DNA of 44,098 nucleotides from an uncultured Flavobacteriaceae bacterium (GTDB lineage: Bacteria > Bacteroidota > Bacteroidia > Flavobacteriales > Flavobacteriaceae): NCBI GenBank assembly GCA_913045325.1, contig CAJWPZ010000013.1, forward strand, positions 1 through 44,098. Reading direction: 5' to 3'. This document shows, one piece after another, positions 40,948 through 44,098 of the stretch. Each line of letters opens with the position of its first letter. Within the stretch, counting starts at the first letter, position 1. Position numbers and translations under genes: made by a program. The notes under the pieces were generated by a model. The model had not been told where the DNA came from. It saw nothing but the letters and a program-made list of their open reading frames with translations, and searched no databases.

Positions 40948-43900
40948 TTAGTCTTTGGCTAAAAACACTTCTTTTGCTTTTACAGCAGGAAGAGATATAT
41001 CATTGCTTTTAAGGGCTTTATAAAACTTCTTTACTTGTTTGTCCATGATTTTTTGGAAGCGAGTTTTCTCTGTAGTAAACTCTTCATTAATTAATTCGAA
41101 GTTACTCTTTAGAGATCCATCAATACGATCATAGTTTGTTGCTATGTTACTGTACAATTCACCCATACGTTCACGTAATTCTGGTTCTGCGCTAGCTACA
41201 TAGTTATCTCCAGTGGTTACAACTAAGTCTGTTCTAAGAGCCTCTAAAGCATCCCAACATTTTTGTGCTTGCTTGGCTGGTTTTCCGCCCATATCAACCA
41301 CCTGTTTGGCTTTTGTTTGTATTTGACCAATCTCATAGACTAGAAAGGCTAAATCTTCAACCATTGTAAACATGGTCTGAGTTAAGGCCTCTTGTTCTTT
41401 ACGCTCATCAAGACTTGTAAAAGATTTACTATCATATTTGGTCTCTATGATATGCTCATAGGTTTGTTTCCCTTTTTTAAGCACTACTTTGTACTGTCCC
41501 TGTGGCACACGTGGGGAGGTAAACCCTCCAAAAGAGAGTGTTTTTGCAGCTGCCATTTTAGGATTTCTTGAATTGAATCCCCAGTTTACAATATTAATAC
41601 CCTTAGATTTTCCAGGGCCAAGAGATGTGATTTTATTTCCTTGCATGTCTTGTATTTCAAGGGTCATTTTACCAAAGGTATGCCTCTTTTTTAAATAGTA
41701 GATAATACGTGCAGCGCTAGATTTGTTTGGTCCTACAAACTGCGTTTCTGCTCCAAAAGAACCTGCAAAGCCACTGTCCTCTTGCATTGTGAAGGGCTTG
41801 GTTTTGAAGAAGTGCGTCTTTTTTGCTAGTACCTGCTGGTTTAATTCTCTTAGAGGGCTTATATCATCAATTATTATTACTCCTCTACCGTGTGTACCCA
41901 TGACAATGTCATTGGTTTGTTTTTGCATATCGATAAAATGAACAGCAACCGGTGGCATGTTATTGGTGAATTGAGACCATCCCTTTCCTCCATTAATGGT
42001 AACGTAAAGTCCCATCTCTGTTCCTAAGAATAATAAGTCTTCATTCACGTAATCTTCCTGAATATTTCTTACAAAAGCATTTTCTTGAATGTCTTTTGAT
42101 ATAATATTAGTCCAAGTTTTCCCGTAATCTGTAGTTTTCATGGCATAGGGTTTCATATCTCCCGAGGTGTGGCCATCAAAGACTGCATAAGCGGTTGCTT
42201 TTGAATGCACACTAGCCTCTATATGATATACCCATGTATTGGCCGGTATGCCTGTAAGATTGCCTGTTACGTTGCTCCAAGATTTACCTGCGTCTGTGGT
42301 TATTTGGATATTACCGTCATCGGTACCTATCCAAAGCACATTTTGATCCAGGGGTGACTCCGCGATTGTAAAAATAGTTGTGTGGTTTTCAGCACCACTA
42401 TTATCTACAGACAATCCTCCAGATTTTGACTGGTCTTGTTTTGTTTTGTCATTAGTGGTAAGATCTGGAGAAATTATCTTCCAGTTGTCTCCCATATCTT
42501 CACTTACATGTAAAAATTGGCTAGCCATATAAAATCTATCTGGCTGGTGTTGGCTAACTGCCATAGGCGCGTTCCAATTAAAACGAAGTTCTGGATCTCC
42601 TTTTTTAGGTAGTGGTTGTATGGTTTTGGTTCGGTTACGATCTACATCATAACGCCATACATTTTCTGCACCTTGCATTTCTGAGTATACAATGTTTTTT
42701 GTAGGATGTTTTAATACTCTAAAACCATCTCCATAACCTACACTGTTCCAATCTCTGGCATTTACTCCTCCTGGAGAGGAAGAAGGCCCATACCATGATC
42801 CGTTGTCTTGTAGGCCTCCGTATACATTATACGGCTCCTTGTCATCAACACTAATGTGGTAGAACTGTGACAGGGGTAGGTTTTCTACAATTTCAAAGGT
42901 GGATCCTCCATTCCAGGAGCGGTATACACCACCATCTGTTCCAGAGAAGATTACATCGCTATCATTTACATGAAAGGCAAAGTCATGAATATCACTATGC
43001 ATGTTTCCTAAACTTTTAAAGGTTTTCCCTCCATCACGGCTTATAGATCCGTTCAAGCCACCTTTTAAAACTACTTCTGGATTTTTAGGATCAATAACAA
43101 TTCTGGAGAAATAAAATGGTCTTACCACTAGTCCAAAGTCATTATTTAAATGCTCCCAAGAAGCTCCTGCATTGGTAGATTTCCATAATCCATTTTTGCT
43201 TTTTTGTTCTGTTTCTAATACAGCATATAAAATACTGGCATCACTAGGGGCAACTGCAACTGCAATTCTCCCAAGTTTTCCTTCAGGAAAACCACTGTGT
43301 ATTTTATTCCAGGTAGTACCTGCATCTTCAGATTTGTAAAGCGCACTGCTACTTCCACCAGAGCTAAAGCCCCATCCTGTGCGTCTAAATTCCCACATAG
43401 ATACGTAGAGCACTGCTGGGTTTTCTGGATCCATAATCACATCACTTACTCCAGTTGACGGTCCAACATATAATATTTTACTCCAAGAGGCTCCCCCGTC
43501 TGTTGTTTTGTAAACACCTCTATCTTGGCTGTCTGACCATAGCGCTCCCAAAACACCAACGTATATCTCTTGGTTGTTTTTTGGGTTAATAACAACAGAT
43601 GTGATTCTCTCACTATTTTCAAAACCAGGTACTTCCTTAAAATTTGAACCACCATCTGTAGATTTAAACAAACCATCTCCAATAGAGACAGAGTTACGTG
43701 TCCAGGTCTCTCCAGTACCCACCCAAATGTTTTGATCTGGATTTGTTGGGTCAAGAGTTACCACGCCTATAGATTGCACATGCTTATCAAAAATAGGGGC
43801 GAAGGTAGCTCCACCATCATTAGATCTCCAAACACCACCACCTGCAGTTCCTGTATATAAAATTCTTGGGTTTGTTGGGTGGCTTTCAAGATCGTTGATG

Positions 43901-44043
43901 CGCCCACTCATAAGAGCTGGTCCTATTTGGCGCGCACGCATATCACCAAATAATTCTTTACCTTTTAATGAGATTTCTTCTTGTGCATTTCCAGTAAATG
44001 AAAATAGAAGGGTTACTAACAAAGCAAGCAGTATTCTTTTCAT
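40948..44043 (-). CDS. Large secreted Asp-box / VPS10-type beta-propeller protein
   Basis: 1031 residues from the ATG at 44043; an ATG three codons upstream is open but MKRILLALLVTLLFSFTGNAQ gives a standard signal peptide. The mature protein contains about ten Asp-box motifs (SxDxGxTW-like): SNDGGATF, STDGGSNF, TTDGGASW, SEDAGTTW, STNAGASW, SRDGGKTF, SWNGGSTF, TTDAGKSW, TTDYGKTW, TINGGKGW, spread over about residues 55-700, so one or two beta-propellers. A C-terminal region (about 720-1031) has a beta-sandwich and then a long helical segment. Databases often label these proteins glycosyl hydrolase or sortilin-like, but no catalytic residues can be pointed to. No type IX sorting domain is evident at the C-terminus. 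Confidence 0.88.
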   Translation of the reverse strand: MKRILLALLVTLLFSFTGNAQEEISLKGKELFGDMRARQIGPALMSGRINDLESHPTNPRILYTGTAGGGVWRSNDGGATFAPIFDKHVQSIGVVTLDPTNPDQNIWVGTGETWTRNSVSIGDGLFKSTDGGSNFKEVPGFENSERITSVVINPKNNQEIYVGVLGALWSDSQDRGVYKTTDGGASWSKILYVGPSTGVSDVIMDPENPAVLYVSMWEFRRTGWGFSSGGSSSALYKSEDAGTTWNKIHSGFPEGKLGRIAVAVAPSDASILYAVLETEQKSKNGLWKSTNAGASWEHLNNDFGLVVRPFYFSRIVIDPKNPEVVLKGGLNGSISRDGGKTFKSLGNMHSDIHDFAFHVNDSDVIFSGTDGGVYRSWNGGSTFEIVENLPLSQFYHISVDDKEPYNVYGGLQDNGSWYGPSSSPGGVNARDWNSVGYGDGFRVLKHPTKNIVYSEMQGAENVWRYDVDRNRTKTIQPLPKKGDPELRFNWNAPMAVSQHQPDRFYMASQFLHVSEDMGDNWKIISPDLTTNDKTKQDQSKSGGLSVDNSGAENHTTIFTIAESPLDQNVLWIGTDDGNIQITTDAGKSWSNVTGNLTGIPANTWVYHIEASVHSKATAYAVFDGHTSGDMKPYAMKTTDYGKTWTNIISKDIQENAFVRNIQEDYVNEDLLFLGTEMGLYVTINGGKGWSQFTNNMPPVAVHFIDMQKQTNDIVMGTHGRGVIIIDDISPLRELNQQVLAKKTHFFKTKPFTMQEDSGFAGSFGAETQFVGPNKSSAARIIYYLKKRHTFGKMTLEIQDMQGNKITSLGPGKSKGINIVNWGFNSRNPKMAAAKTLSFGGFTSPRVPQGQYKVVLKKGKQTYEHIIETKYDSKSFTSLDERKEQEALTQTMFTMVEDLAFLVYEIGQIQTKAKQVVDMGGKPAKQAQKCWDALEALRTDLVVTTGDNYVASAEPELRERMGELYSNIATNYDRIDGSLKSNFELINEEFTTEKTRFQKIMDKQVKKFYKALKSNDISLPAVKAKEVFLAKD

Positions 44044-44098
44044 GAGATACATTTTTTAGTTGAAATTTTAAATATTTTTTAAAACTGTTGTATTAAAA

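Noticed and set aside
1-44098. CRISPR arrays, IS elements, tRNA or rRNA genes
   Set aside because: Looked for spaced direct repeats, transposase motifs and cloverleaf-like sequences in the gaps; none seen by eye. A tRNAscan or CRISPR search would settle this.

Overview
The window is a stretch of AT-rich bacterial chromosome that reads as a member of the Bacteroidetes, most likely family Flavobacteriaceae. Four things point there. The only sigma factor is the short, region-1.1-less RpoD typical of that phylum. Many genes are preceded by the Bacteroidetes -7 box TAnnTTTG rather than a sigma-70 TATAAT box, and few have Shine-Dalgarno sequences. Several proteins are typical of the group (DUF3822 next to RsmD, a PorT-like outer-membrane barrel, a GLDG-free secreted TPR protein after gyrA, a large Asp-box/VPS10-type protein). 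Gene order also resembles flavobacterial core regions. No genus is claimed.

Layout. 1-330: 3' end of a large FAD/Fe-S oxidoreductase, then a lipoprotein on the other strand, rpoD, and a secreted protein of unknown function. 3.2-6.1 kb (minus): an apparent operon gcvT - NAD(P)-dependent epimerase/reductase - pterin carbinolamine dehydratase - RluE-type pseudouridine synthase. 6.4-10.6 kb: hutH converging on clpC, separated by a strong bidirectional terminator. 10.8-14.7 kb: gyrA and a secreted TPR protein. 14.8-16.7 kb (minus): thiolase and an NlpC/P60 peptidase. 16.9-21.8 kb (plus): a 7TM-HD phosphohydrolase, then pyrR-pyrB-small ORF-rnz. 21.9-26.1 kb (plus): pdxH-sixA-like-ppk1-ppx, a polyphosphate module. 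26.1-28.5 kb (minus): dnaX-miaE. 28.6-28.9 kb: RNase P RNA. 28.9-31.4 kb (minus): a small unknown gene, rsmD, a DUF3822 gene and a membrane-anchored unknown. 31.5-34.4 kb (plus): RecD-like helicase, kdsB, acyltransferase. Then yebC (minus), an SF2 helicase (plus), xerD (minus), two outer-membrane barrel genes, aroQ and a DUF2461 gene (plus), and finally a small unknown gene and a 1031-residue Asp-box protein (minus).

Most of this is core housekeeping: transcription, replication, proteolysis, tRNA/rRNA modification, pyrimidine, folate/one-carbon, shikimate and LPS metabolism. I see no insertion sequence, prophage, CRISPR array, toxin-antitoxin pair, tRNA or rRNA, and no convincing new multi-gene system. 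The most striking hidden signal is inside dnaX: a ten-A tract ending in the heptamer A-AAA-AAG in the zero frame, exactly at the end of the clamp-loader collar domain, with a stop codon two codons later in the -1 frame. It predicts a gamma-type short product. Other points worth checking are a possible leaderless aroQ transcript, a membrane-helix ORF fused in frame upstream of yebC, and a pair of barrel genes sitting between xerD and aroQ.
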